Shown here piece by piece: positions 24,707-33,322 of a DNA stretch of 64,000 nucleotides. The translations under genes were made by a program, and so were the position numbers. Under the pieces are notes generated by a model. That model had not been told where the DNA came from, did not search any database, and saw only the letters and a program-made list of their open reading frames with translations. Location: positions 744,001-808,000 of the forward strand of contig CBDAQU010000002.1 of the NCBI GenBank assembly GCA_965199235.1, given 5' to 3'. The stretch comes from BOG-908 sp965199235. Lineage in GTDB: Bacteria > Pseudomonadota > Alphaproteobacteria > Acetobacterales > Acetobacteraceae. Positions within the stretch are counted from its first letter, which is position 1; each line of letters starts with the position of its first letter.

Positions 24707-26694
24707 GCGGGGCGAGCACTCTCTTGCAGGATCCCGAGAAAACCGAAGACGTCGTGGAAACGAGCGAGACTGCGGCAGTGCCGGTCCGCGGGTTCGCCGC
24801 CGTGTCTACTGCCAGCGTGTGGCCGCTCATCGACGCGAACAGGCGCAGCTACGACAGCCCTGTTCCCTCGCCAAGAGCGGTGGCCGACCGCGTTCGTGCT
24901 TCGGAAGCGGCCCAGGCGAAGCTTGAGGCCCTTCAGGCAAGCACGAGTTGGCGGCTGACCGCGCCATTTCGTCAGCTCGTCGACACCCTGCAAAGCTGGC
25001 GCCGCAAGCCGCAAAGCGCGCCCGCCTCTGAGCTGCCACCTGAGCCGCTTGACTATGCTGCCTGGATCGCCAGTGAGGAGCCCAAATACGGCATGCTGCG
25101 TCGGCCGGAGAGAGGCCGCCGCCGCGTGTCGGAGCCGAAACTCGGCCTGGTGCTTCTCTGTCCACCAGATGGCGAGCCTGACCAGGCTCTGCTCGCAGCC
25201 CCACCCAGCTTTTGCACCATCCTGCTGCTCAGGACAGATTCCATGCCGCCGGCCGACCCCGGCCACGCGCGAGTGATGTACGACCAATTGCCGCCGCAGG
25301 ATTCGGGCGGCGCGATCATCAGCCTGGCGACCTCACGGCTGAACGCCGACTTCCTATGCTTTCTGGACGTGCGCGACCGGTTGGCGCCGAACGCACTTGA
25401 CCTGAGCGCGGACGTGCTGGCTCGTCATCCGGACTTGGACCTCGTCTTTGCAGATGAAGACTGGCTCGACGGTGCCGGCCGCCGGCAGAGGCCGTTTCTG
25501 AAGCCAGGATGGGACCCGGAACTGCAGCGGGGCCGTGACCTTGTTGGCCCGTTCGCCTTCTTCCGCACCAGCCTGGTGCGCGCTGCCACAGTTTCGGCAG
25601 GACTCGCCTGGCACTACGACCTCGCCTGTCAGGTTGCTGCATCGAGCAGGCCGGAACGCATACACCACATTCCTGCCGTGCTCTGTCACCGCTCCGTTGC
25701 GCTGCCTGGACAGGGCGTCGCACGCCGGGACGTCGCGTTGGCTCAGCTCAAGCGTGACGACGTACGGGCCGAGCTCCTGCCTGTCGCCGGGCATCCTGAC
25801 CTGCATCGCGTCGTCTATGCCGTGCCGGATCCTGAACCGCTCGTTTCCATAATCGTGCCTACCCGGGATCGCGCCGACCTGCTGCGAGTTTGCGCGTCGG
25901 GCGTGCTGAAACAAACGCGATACGATCGTCTGGAACTGCTGATCGTGGATAACGGAACGGTCGAAGCCGATGCTCTGAGCCTGCTTGAAACCCTTTCCGC
26001 TGACCGCAGGGTTCGGGTGTTGCGTCAGCCAGCTCCGTTCAACTGGTCTGCGCTGAACAATCATGCCGCCTCTCACGCGGCGGGGGACGTACTCCTCCTT
26101 CTCAACAACGATGTTGCAGTGCTGCACCATGACTGGCTGCGTGAGCTCGTCTCGCACGTGGTTCAGCCAGGAGTGGGGGCTGTCGGCGCGAAGCTGCTCT
26201 ACCCGAACGGCCGGATACAGCATGCCGCAATCACCACGGACATGACTGGTCTGCCGCGGCACCTGCTTCGCCACGTGCCACGGGACTCAGAGGGTCCCTT
26301 CGGGTTGCTGAAGATCGCGCGTGAGGTTTGGGGCGTTACCGGGGCTTGTCTCGCCACGCCTAAGGCCGTGTTTTCCCGCGTCGGCGGCTTGAACGAGTCG
26401 TTTCCGATCGGCAGCAACGACGTTGATCTGTGTCTTCGTCTGCGGGCCTGCGGCTACCGCATCATCTGGACTCCCTGGGCAGAGCTTGAGCACCGTGAGC
26501 TTGCCTCGCGAGGACTCGATGTGACGCCAGAGCAGCACGAACGCGTGCGTGAGGAGCTCGACCGGCTTGCGCGGGACTGGGGAAGCCTGATGATAAATGA
26601 CCCATACCTGCACCCGGCACTCGACCCGGCCGATGATCGGCTGCCTTTCCGTCGCACCGCCGCTGTCGCGGCGACCGTTAAGCTGCAAGCTTGA
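24703..26694 (+). CDS. Two-part glycosyltransferase with C-terminal GT2 domain
   Basis: 663 residues; ATG overlaps the upstream stop (ATGA). A short helical region ends in A-S-T-S-W-R-L-T-A-P-F-R (about residue 80), the same linker motif as in the operon's first protein. A first glycosyltransferase-like segment holds F-L-C-F-L-D-V-R-D and L-V-F-A-D-E-D-W-L-D (about residues 210-260). A full GT2 domain follows (V-S-I-I-V-P-T-R-D-R-A from ~384, V-L-L-L-L-N-N-D-V-A, S-N-D-V-D-L-C-L-R). Proteins of this layout polymerise or decorate surface glycans. The last bases overlap the next gene. Confidence 0.88.
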   Translation: MSGASTLLQDPEKTEDVVETSETAAVPVRGFAAVSTASVWPLIDANRRSYDSPVPSPRAVADRVRASEAAQAKLEALQASTSWRLTAPFRQLVDTLQSWRRKPQSAPASELPPEPLDYAAWIASEEPKYGMLRRPERGRRRVSEPKLGLVLLCPPDGEPDQALLAAPPSFCTILLLRTDSMPPADPGHARVMYDQLPPQDSGGAIISLATSRLNADFLCFLDVRDRLAPNALDLSADVLARHPDLDLVFADEDWLDGAGRRQRPFLKPGWDPELQRGRDLVGPFAFFRTSLVRAATVSAGLAWHYDLACQVAASSRPERIHHIPAVLCHRSVALPGQGVARRDVALAQLKRDDVRAELLPVAGHPDLHRVVYAVPDPEPLVSIIVPTRDRADLLRVCASGVLKQTRYDRLELLIVDNGTVEADALSLLETLSADRRVRVLRQPAPFNWSALNNHAASHAAGDVLLLLNNDVAVLHHDWLRELVSHVVQPGVGAVGAKLLYPNGRIQHAAITTDMTGLPRHLLRHVPRDSEGPFGLLKIAREVWGVTGACLATPKAVFSRVGGLNESFPIGSNDVDLCLRLRACGYRIIWTPWAELEHRELASRGLDVTPEQHERVREELDRLARDWGSLMINDPYLHPALDPADDRLPFRRTAAVAATVKLQA

Positions 26695-28082
26695 TGATGT
26701 CAGCCGACATTGTTGGACCAACGACCGCGGAGGGTATACAGCGTCTTGCCGCCGCCCAGGCAAAGCGTGATCGCGCTCGGCTGAAGGCCGCACAGGAAGA
26801 CATTGCCGACCTGCATGGCAAAGTCGTGGCGCTCAACCAAAGGATTGCCAATCTCGAGCGCAGTCCGTCCCGTCGGCTTTTCGCGCCGGCCCGCCAGCTG
26901 ATCAGACTCGCAAGACGTCTGCTCTCGAAACCCTCCGTTCTCGTCCCGGCCGAGCAGGACGAGCTCGAGTCGACTACCGCCTTGCGCGGTCTGGCGTTGG
27001 TGATCGATCGTGAATGGCCGCAGCCTGACCGCGATTCCGGGTCCATCGACATCGTCAACCTCGTCCACTCACTGCAGCAAATCGGTTTCAGGGCCATACT
27101 GGCGGCGTCCGACCAGCATGCCGGCGATCCCGCGCGCGAACGCCTGACATCCCAGGGGATAGAATGCCTGACGGCGGACCATTCTCCATCCGTGCAGGCG
27201 TTCATAGCTAATCATGGCTCTGCCATCGCAGTGTGCGTCATGTGCCGGGTGTTCTGTGGGGGCGAATTTCTAGAGCAGCTGCAGCGTCATGCTCGACAGG
27301 CAAGGCTGGTGTTCAACTCCATCGACCTCAATTATGTTCGTGAAGAGCGCAAGGCGCATCTTCTTCAAGATCACGCCTTGCTCGAGACGCTCGCGCACCT
27401 GCGTGCTCGAGAGGAGCATGTGATGCGCAGCAGCGATGCTACCCTTGTCGTGTCGGAGACAGAGCGACAGCTACTGGCAGAGACGATGCCGGACGTCTTC
27501 GCGATCAGGATGCCGTTGGCGCGTCCGGTCCGACGACCCACGGCAGGTTTCGCGCGGCGCACGGGGATCGGGTTCATCGGCGGTTTCGCGCACACGCCGA
27601 ACCTGGATGCCGTTCGCTACTTCCTCAGCGACATCTGGCCCAACGTGTTGCAAGCGTTGCCGGATTGTCAACTCAGCATCGTCGGTCCTGATGCTCCTAT
27701 AGATCTTGCGTCCCACACGAACAATGTCTGCGTGATCGGCTATCTGGCCGATGTCACCTCCTGGTTCGACTCGATACGCCTCACGATAGCACCGCTGCGC
27801 TACGGCGCAGGTGCGAAGGGAAAAGTGGCGTCGAGCCTGGCCCAAGGCGTGCCATGCGTTGTCACCAGCGTCGCCGCTGAAGGCATGTCCTTGGCTGATG
27901 AGGACGGTGTTCTCATCCGTGACGTGCCGACCGATTTCGCAGCGGCCATAATTCAGGTCTACAGCCAGGAGGCTCTTTGGCAACGGCTATCGTCATGCGG
28001 GCTCGGTTACGCGGAACGAGAACTATCGTTAGCCAAATGGCAGATTCGCCTCGACACGGTTGTTTCCCGAATCGGCCTCTAG
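26694..28082 (+). CDS. GT-B glycosyltransferase with N-terminal coiled coil
   Basis: 462 residues from the ATG at 26694, which overlaps the previous stop; TTG at 26691 is an in-frame alternative. The first ~55 residues are a charged coiled coil, then S-P-S-R-R-L-F-A-P-A-R, a relaxed form of the operon's linker motif. The GT-B C-terminal lobe is seen in G-F-I-G-G-F-A-H-T-P-N-L-D-A-V, L-S-I-V-G-P-D-A-P, and P-L-R-Y-G-A-G-A-K-G-K-V. This resembles family GT4 enzymes that scan for a G-x-G-x-K-G-K donor site. It is the last gene of the operon, and its final 54 bases overlap the ATP-grasp gene on the other strand. Confidence 0.85.
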   Translation: MMSADIVGPTTAEGIQRLAAAQAKRDRARLKAAQEDIADLHGKVVALNQRIANLERSPSRRLFAPARQLIRLARRLLSKPSVLVPAEQDELESTTALRGLALVIDREWPQPDRDSGSIDIVNLVHSLQQIGFRAILAASDQHAGDPARERLTSQGIECLTADHSPSVQAFIANHGSAIAVCVMCRVFCGGEFLEQLQRHARQARLVFNSIDLNYVREERKAHLLQDHALLETLAHLRAREEHVMRSSDATLVVSETERQLLAETMPDVFAIRMPLARPVRRPTAGFARRTGIGFIGGFAHTPNLDAVRYFLSDIWPNVLQALPDCQLSIVGPDAPIDLASHTNNVCVIGYLADVTSWFDSIRLTIAPLRYGAGAKGKVASSLAQGVPCVVTSVAAEGMSLADEDGVLIRDVPTDFAAAIIQVYSQEALWQRLSSCGLGYAERELSLAKWQIRLDTVVSRIGL

Positions 28083-29384
28083 CCGAACGACGTCTGTGGC
28101 CGCAAGACGCGCGGCCGATGCACTGCGCAAGTAACCAAAAGTCTTTCGCTTCTTTTCTTCAGAAAAGAAGGATTGTCTTTCTGCCTGTTGGCAAGTCCCC
28201 ATCCGAGCGACAAGCGCCGGCTCGTCTGCAGGAATGTCGACGTTGCAGAGTGCCAGCCGTGGGTCGTCAGGCTCGTGAAGCCACGCTTTCGGATAATAGG
28301 CAACGAGGTCTCGTTCCGGCTCCTCCGCCACAGCAACCGCGCCGAAACTTGCAGCCGCTGCTGCTGCCGGTGAGACGCCATAACTCGGACGGATCGCGGC
28401 GAGCCCAGTCGCCCGGGGGTTGACCTCCACGACCCGCGGCTGCTCCGTCACCGAGTCGACGACGAAGTCGAAGCCGATGAAGCCCGACAGACCAAGCCGC
28501 CTGACGAAACGCCGCGCACCGTCCTCAAGCACGGGGTGGCGGGTGACCCGGACGATCGTCGATGGTCCAAACTCGCCGTATCCTGCCTCACGCTCTGCCG
28601 CGACCATCGATAAGACTTCACCGTCCCGACAGAATGCTGCCAGGTCGCCTGCCCGCCCACCGGGGATGAAGGATTGCGCGCTGAGCGTTCGCGCCGGCCC
28701 GATCAGACAATCCATCAGACGCAACGCATCACCGTTCGTGAAAAGCCGCTTGAATCCAGATGCCACCGGCCTCCACCGAAGTGCTCGCCGCACCTTGGCA
28801 ATATCATTTGCCCGCTGCACGATACGAACGCCCTGACCCGACCACGTCCCGTCCACCTTGAGAACGATGGTCTCTCCGCCGCTTGTAAAATGCGCCTTTA
28901 GAACTCTGGTCGAATCTGCTTTGAGCAAGTCGGGGACCGGCAAGCCGGCCGCCTGCACCTCGGCCATACTTGCTTGCCGCGAGAGGAGAACAGCAAAGGA
29001 GCTTGGATGACCAAGCGACCGCTCGATCAAGGCGCGCTCACGTCTGGTGCCGTTCGCGAACAGCACATGCATAGCGCGTCTTGCGCGCTCGTCGCCCGGG
29101 ATCAGCAAGTCTGGATCGAAACGGGCGACTGCGCTGGACAACGACGCGACCAGCCGAAACGCGTTCAGATTGAACACTCCGTCGAGACGTGCCACCCGCC
29201 CGGGGTGGCTGACAGGGCACAGCATCGCCACCTCTCCGCCAGCGCGACGCAAGGCCCGTAGCAAAGCTATGTCGGACGCCCAAGTGTTGGTCGTGCTAAA
29301 CAGAACCCGCGGCTTGGCTCGATCGGCGCCTACCGACAGCCAGCAGGAATCTTGTCGTTCAAGACCGGGCTTGAGCATGTTCAT
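28029..29384 (-). CDS. ATP-grasp domain ligase
   Basis: 451 residues. A Rossmann-like preATP domain (P-R-V-L-F-S-T-T-N-T-W-A) is followed by ATP-grasp signatures: G-G-E-T-I-V-L-K-V-D-G-T-W-S-G-Q-G for ATP binding (about residue 185) and a metal site in G-F-I-G-F-D-F-V-V-D then V-V-E-V-N-P-R-A-T-G. Such enzymes make an amide or ester bond through an acyl phosphate. The substrate is unknown; neighbours suggest an amino-acid-like substituent of a glycan, but that is speculation. It is divergent from the flavin enzyme across an 85-bp gap, and it overlaps the end of the glycosyltransferase operon tail to tail. Confidence 0.82.
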   Translation of the reverse strand: MNMLKPGLERQDSCWLSVGADRAKPRVLFSTTNTWASDIALLRALRRAGGEVAMLCPVSHPGRVARLDGVFNLNAFRLVASLSSAVARFDPDLLIPGDERARRAMHVLFANGTRRERALIERSLGHPSSFAVLLSRQASMAEVQAAGLPVPDLLKADSTRVLKAHFTSGGETIVLKVDGTWSGQGVRIVQRANDIAKVRRALRWRPVASGFKRLFTNGDALRLMDCLIGPARTLSAQSFIPGGRAGDLAAFCRDGEVLSMVAAEREAGYGEFGPSTIVRVTRHPVLEDGARRFVRRLGLSGFIGFDFVVDSVTEQPRVVEVNPRATGLAAIRPSYGVSPAAAAAASFGAVAVAEEPERDLVAYYPKAWLHEPDDPRLALCNVDIPADEPALVARMGTCQQAERQSFFSEEKKRKTFGYLRSASAARLAATDVVRLEADSGNNRVEANLPFG

Positions 29385-29469
29385 AAAAAGCTCTATATCG
29401 TCCAGAATTCTGTATAACTCGTTTGTATGAGGTTTGTAAGAATTGTTGCAAGCTCCTGAGGCATGGTGA

Positions 29470-30789
29470 ATGGTGTTGCACCAAAGACGCGGTAAGGCTT
29501 CCCATCACGGTGTCGCGATAATCGGCGCAGGCCCCTACGGCTTATCGCTGGCAGCGCATTTGCGCGCCGCCGGAGTGGATTTTAAGATTTTCGGCCGTCC
29601 GATGCAGATGTGGCACGAACGTATGCCCAGGCTCATGCACCTCAAGTCGGAGCCGTTCGCAACGGACCTCTATGATCCCGGCCGGACGTTTCCGCTCTCG
29701 CGCTTCTGCCGGGAGAGAGGAATACCCTACCAGGATGTCGGGCTACCGGTCAGCCGCGAGATCTTTTGCCAGTATGGCAACGCGTTCCAGCGGCGTTTCG
29801 TACCCGACCTCGACGAGCGTAGCGTAACCTATGTCACTCGCACCGAAGATGGGTTCGAGCTCGAAATCGGCGGTGTGGAGCGGGTTCTCGCCTCCAAGGT
29901 GGTGATGGCGGTTGGGATCAGCCATTTCAGCCACATACCCGAAAGCTTTGCGCATCTTTCGTCGGATCTGATCTCTCACTCGTCCATGAGCGGTGATTTG
30001 TCCCGCTTCAAAGGCCGACGCGTCGCCGTAATAGGAGGAGGCTCGTCGGCGATCGACTGCAGCGTCATGCTGGCCGAGATCGGGGCCGAAACACATTTGG
30101 TTACCAGGCGGGACAGGCTGGCGTTCCATACGCCGCCCAGCCCTCGAAGCCTGTACGCGAGGCTGCGCTGGCCCATGTCGACCGTTGGACCCGGCTGGAA
30201 ATCTGTCCTGTTCACGCGGCTCCCAGACCTGTTCCAACGGCTTCCAAAACGAGTCCGGTTCGAGGTGATACGCCGCTTTCTCGGCCCGGCGCCGTGCTGG
30301 TTCACCCGCGAAGCATTCGAGCGTGATGTCACATCGCACAAGGCTGTCAAAGATTTGTCACTCTCGGCCGTGTCCCTGACGGACGTGAGCGACGCTGTGT
30401 CTCTCGACTTCGTTACCGAAAACATGAAATCGAACTTGGTCGTCGACCACGTGGTCGCGGCGACAGGCTTTCGAACCGATTTACGGCGCCTCACCTTCCT
30501 CGACACGTCCGTGATCGACGGCATCGAGCAGGCTTGGGATGCTCCTGTCCTCGACCGTAATTTCGAGACCTCGGTGCCTGGGTTGTTTTTCGTTGGCCCG
30601 AGTGCAGCCTATGCCTTCGGTCCCATGCTCCGTTTCGCATGCGGTGCCGGCTTCGCGGCTAGGCGCATCACTCGGCACCTTCGCCACAGCCTCGTCACAG
30701 GCAGGGCAAAGCCGTTTGTTCCGGACGCGCCAGCATCACAGGGCTTGGAGGCGGACTTGGCTATCTCAGCATCGGCGACAGGAGCGTAA
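29470..30789 (+). CDS. FAD/NAD(P)-dependent oxidoreductase (flavin monooxygenase-like)
   Basis: 439 residues. The FAD-binding G-A-G-P-Y-G is at about residue 19-24 and a second dinucleotide site, V-I-G-G-G-S-S-A-I-D, near residue 190. A-A-T-G-F-R-T-D near residue 330 is the usual A-T-G motif of flavin monooxygenases. It resembles the ornithine/lysine N-hydroxylase and FMO group, but the group's F-x-G-x-x-x-H motif is not clear, so hydroxylation is uncertain. It is divergent from the ATP-grasp gene. Together they look like a small unit that oxidises and ligates an amine-containing compound, an inference from context. Confidence 0.8.
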   Translation: MVLHQRRGKASHHGVAIIGAGPYGLSLAAHLRAAGVDFKIFGRPMQMWHERMPRLMHLKSEPFATDLYDPGRTFPLSRFCRERGIPYQDVGLPVSREIFCQYGNAFQRRFVPDLDERSVTYVTRTEDGFELEIGGVERVLASKVVMAVGISHFSHIPESFAHLSSDLISHSSMSGDLSRFKGRRVAVIGGGSSAIDCSVMLAEIGAETHLVTRRDRLAFHTPPSPRSLYARLRWPMSTVGPGWKSVLFTRLPDLFQRLPKRVRFEVIRRFLGPAPCWFTREAFERDVTSHKAVKDLSLSAVSLTDVSDAVSLDFVTENMKSNLVVDHVVAATGFRTDLRRLTFLDTSVIDGIEQAWDAPVLDRNFETSVPGLFFVGPSAAYAFGPMLRFACGAGFAARRITRHLRHSLVTGRAKPFVPDAPASQGLEADLAISASATGA

Positions 30790-30845
30790 ACGCTTCGCGG
30801 TCCTCACTTCGACAATAGCTGGTGAGCAAGACAGCCCTCGCGGAG

Positions 30846-31499
30846 TCAGCCCGATCTACGTCTGCGCGTCCGGGATGGCTGGGGCGCAGGAAGTGTCCCG
30901 AGGGTCGGCCGTCCTGGTCCCTGGTAGCCGTCATCCTCGATTAAGCGAAGCTGCAGGCCTGGTTTGCCTTGTTCGACCGGCATGTCGAGCGGCACGGGCC
31001 AAGCGCACTCGGCATGGCCCTCCTCGCCCCTCAACGCCAGGAACACCACCCGTTCGACGTTGCCCGTCACCCTAGTCTCGATGGCCAGGCGGAACACCAA
31101 GCCGTCCGCTTCATCGATGCCGAGCGCAAGACCGAGCTGCTGGGCCTCCGACTCCTGGCGCCGCAGCGTCCGCACGGTCGGCTCTTCTGCGAAACCGCGG
31201 TAGAAGCGCACCGGCACTTGCTCGATCAGGATCACGAAGTGATGGCTGTCATCCATCACCCGCAGCCAGGCATGGACGCGCGCGCTGGCCGTCCGCTTCA
31301 GGCGCTGCTTGCCGAACGCATAGGCTCGGCAGCCGACCGACCAGCTATCGTCTCCCATCTCGTAGGCTGCCATGGCTACGGCGTCCCGGCGCGCATTGGC
31401 GAGCAGCCTCGCGCAGAACCTCAGGCGTTCCTCGGTCAGCGCCGGGTGGAACTCCCAAGGCCGCCGAGAAGACGAAATGTTTCGCGCCGAGTCGGCCAT
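30846..31499 (-). CDS. Hypothetical protein
   Basis: 217 residues from the ATG with complement at 31497-31499; an in-frame ATG ten codons upstream (31529) is also possible. The central part is mixed alpha/beta with D-D-S-H-H-F-V-I-L-I-E-Q and W-L-R-V-M-D-D. The C-terminal ~25 residues are Pro/Arg-rich and may be past the folded domain. No family is recognised. An IS630 remnant begins about 50 bases upstream, so its promoter may have been displaced. The reverse strand shows only Arg/His-rich shadow frames. Confidence 0.55.
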   Translation of the reverse strand: MADSARNISSSRRPWEFHPALTEERLRFCARLLANARRDAVAMAAYEMGDDSWSVGCRAYAFGKQRLKRTASARVHAWLRVMDDSHHFVILIEQVPVRFYRGFAEEPTVRTLRRQESEAQQLGLALGIDEADGLVFRLAIETRVTGNVERVVFLALRGEEGHAECAWPVPLDMPVEQGKPGLQLRLIEDDGYQGPGRPTLGTLPAPQPSRTRRRRSG

Positions 31500-31549
31500 G
31501 CCGGAGTCTATGTGGACAGCCAGCAGCATGACAAGCAGGTGCAGCGGAG

Positions 31550-31962
31550 CTGAACAGCAACCCGCAAACGGTTCGTAAGTGGCGCGGCCGCTTTGTCGAA
31601 CCGCGTATTGAGGGCCTGCGCGACGAACCGCGGTCGGGCGCGCCACGAATGATCGGCGACGAGCGGGTCGAGACGGTGATCGTCAGCATTCTGGAGAGCA
31701 CGCCGCCGGACGCGACGCATTAGAATTCGCGTGGCATGGCACGCGCGTGCGATCTGTCGGTGTCGACGGTGCAGCGGCTCTGGCGCGCCTTCGGCCTGCG
31801 GCCGCGCCAGATTGAGACGTTCATGCTTTTGAGCGATCCCGACTTCGTCGCTAAACTGCGTGACGTCGTCGGCCTATCTATGTCTCCGCCAGATCGGGCG
31901 ATGGTGCTGTGCGTGCACAGGAAGAGCTAGTCCAGGCGCTCGATCTTACCCAGCCGATGCCG
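31550..31962 (+). mobile_element. IS630-family transposase remnant
   Basis: Translation from 31550 gives N-P-Q-T-V-R-K-W-R-G-R-F ... L-R-D-E-P-R-S-G-A-P-R, a TAG where the family has W (H-W-S-T-R), then M-A-R-A-C-D-L-S-V-S-T-V-Q-R-L-W-R-A-F-G-L and V-G-L-S-M-S-P-P-D-R-A-M-V-L-C-V. These are helix-turn-helix and pre-catalytic blocks of IS630 transposases. The catalytic D-E-K-S reads H-R-K-S, followed by a stop; after a frameshift it continues V-Q-A-L-D-L-T-Q-P-M-P. The DDE domain is missing beyond that point, so the element is dead. It runs directly into palindromic repeat copy 2. Confidence 0.8.
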
Positions 31963-32008
31963 CTCACGTTCGTTGTGGTCGAGGATGAACCTAAAGCGAC
32001 CATGCTCT
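31963..32008. repeat. Dispersed palindromic repeat, copy 2
   Basis: A diverged copy of the element at 9091-9136, sharing TTC-TTGTGGT, GAACCTAAAGCGA and CATGCTCT-type blocks. Its left arm has lost the AGCATG end. It lies exactly at the right edge of the IS630 remnant and 70 bases before tRNA-Arg. Confidence 0.45.
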
Positions 32009-32079
32009 GGCACGGTCAAGAGCGCGTTTGCCGGGACTTGCAGCGCGTTACCCTCTAGGCTACATGGCGCCCTTGCGTC

Positions 32080-32156
32080 GCACCCGTAGCTCAATTGGAT
32101 AGAGCACCAGACTACGAATCTGGGGGTTGGAAGTTCGAGTCTTTCCGGGTGCGCCA
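32080..32156 (+). tRNA. tRNA-Arg (anticodon ACG)
   Basis: A 77-base cloverleaf with encoded CCA. The acceptor stem is GCACCCG (32080-32086) with CGGGTGC (32146-32152). The anticodon stem is CCAGA/TCTGG around loop CTACGAA, giving anticodon ACG at 32114-32116. The T arm is GGAAG-TTCGAGT-CTTTC. A-ending position 34 is expected to be edited to inosine to read CGU/CGC/CGA. A dead IS630 copy lies just upstream. Confidence 0.95.
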
Positions 32157-32282
32157 TACGCCGCCGAGTTTTGTGGTGCGTTGGCCCGCGCGAAACGTGG
32201 CGTACTGAGGCCGTGTCGAAGCGGCTGGCGGCGACGCGGGTTGTCGCATAGTTTGGTCAGCGAAGTATACGGAGGTTTTCTG

Positions 32283-32486
32283 GTGACGCTGATACTAATC
32301 ATCCTTCTCGTCTTGGCGTTTGGCGGGTTTGGACATGGCGGATATCAGCGTGGCTGGTATGGGCGGGACCAGTACTATGCACCACCGCCCAGTGCTGGTT
32401 TTGGCGGCGGCTGTCTCGGGCTTATCGTTTTACTCGGCGTTCTCTACCTGCTGTTCGGCCATCATCACTATTATCGGCGTTACTGA
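32283..32486 (+). CDS. Small two-helix membrane protein (DUF3309-like)
   Basis: 67 residues from a GTG preceded by GGAGG. A hydrophobic N-terminal helix (T-L-I-L-I-I-L-L-V-L-A-F-G-G) and a second one (G-G-C-L-G-L-I-V-L-L-G-V-L-Y-L-L-F) flank a Gly/Tyr-rich loop; the end is H-H-H-Y-Y-R-R-Y. The layout resembles DUF3309-type small membrane proteins, whose function is unknown. It converges with the rhodopsin gene. Confidence 0.65.
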   Translation: MTLILIILLVLAFGGFGHGGYQRGWYGRDQYYAPPPSAGFGGGCLGLIVLLGVLYLLFGHHHYYRRY

Positions 32487-32552
32487 CCCAGCCCTTACAT
32501 TGCATTCTGTCAGCAATAATGGCCGGCCTAGTATGTCGGATTAACGGCTGCA

Positions 32553-33299
32553 CTAGGCAGCTGCAGGAAAGATCTGTTTCGTCGGTGTCGCCGACAAGTC
32601 CTGATCGACAAGCTTGGTAGTGGACTGGATGGTGTATAGGCCGTAAATTACTTTCGAGACGAAGTCTATTATCGCAAACCCGGCTACACCGGCGGTCAAC
32701 CCCATAGTCCCCAAGCCGTCCTCACTCAAGGCCAGAAGGATTGGGTAAACGCACCAAAGCACCGTTAACATGGTAGCATTTTTTCTATAGTCCGATTGTG
32801 CCTGGGGGTGTTCGGACCTGTTCTCCCGCATCATGGGTATCCACATTACATAAAGGACGGCCAGGAATGCAGCGCAGGATACGGTGAACCATACCCATTT
32901 GATCCATACCGTCTCGCTCACGCCGAAGAACAAGGCAGTCACGATCATCATCACATCTGCGAGCAGCAACCCGGCGACCATGCCGCGGCGTCTCGTGCCG
33001 GAGTGCATGGCTGTTCCCGCCAACGCGAGCAACAGCAGCGGTGTAGTGATGGACCAATCGAGGTAGCGCGCAAAGTAGAACAACCGTCCTGTTCCGGCCG
33101 ACGCGTTTAGCGGCAGGATGAAACTGCCCTGACCGCAGGCCATGGCGAAGTACGAGCAGGCAGCAATGATGGGAACGATCCCGTGATAGATCGTGTGGGA
33201 CTGCTCGGATGGGATGCGCTGTTTACCGAGTGCGAGAATGAGGCCGCCGCCTGCCAGCATCAATATTACGTCCAGCCACAACCAAGTTTGCGCGGTCAT
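32553..33299 (-). CDS. Microbial rhodopsin with D-T-A motif
   Basis: 248 residues, seven transmembrane helices, a light-driven retinal protein. The start is the ATG whose complement is 33297-33299, with GGAG six bases upstream. Helix C reads R-Y-L-D-W-S-I-T-T-P-L-L-L-L-A: Arg78, counter-ion Asp81, Thr85, and Ala92 where proton pumps usually carry the Asp/Glu donor. Helix F has W182-x-x-Y185-P186. Helix G has I-D-F-V-S-K, giving Asp212 and the retinal Lys216. Leu89 at the spectral-tuning site suggests green absorption. The overall sequence resembles the eubacterial D-T-G/D-T-S group I recall; D-T-A is a variant. It lies 23 bases after the SDR gene on the same strand. No carotenoid or retinal synthesis gene is in the window. 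Confidence 0.92.
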   Translation of the reverse strand: MTAQTWLWLDVILMLAGGGLILALGKQRIPSEQSHTIYHGIVPIIAACSYFAMACGQGSFILPLNASAGTGRLFYFARYLDWSITTPLLLLALAGTAMHSGTRRRGMVAGLLLADVMMIVTALFFGVSETVWIKWVWFTVSCAAFLAVLYVMWIPMMRENRSEHPQAQSDYRKNATMLTVLWCVYPILLALSEDGLGTMGLTAGVAGFAIIDFVSKVIYGLYTIQSTTKLVDQDLSATPTKQIFPAAA

Positions 33300-33322
33300 A
33301 ATCATCTCCGTTCGTAAGTTGA

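Noticed and set aside
30969..31553. 194-residue plus-strand open frame
   Set aside because: His/Arg/Gln-rich composition typical of antisense shadows; the minus-strand reading looks more protein-like.
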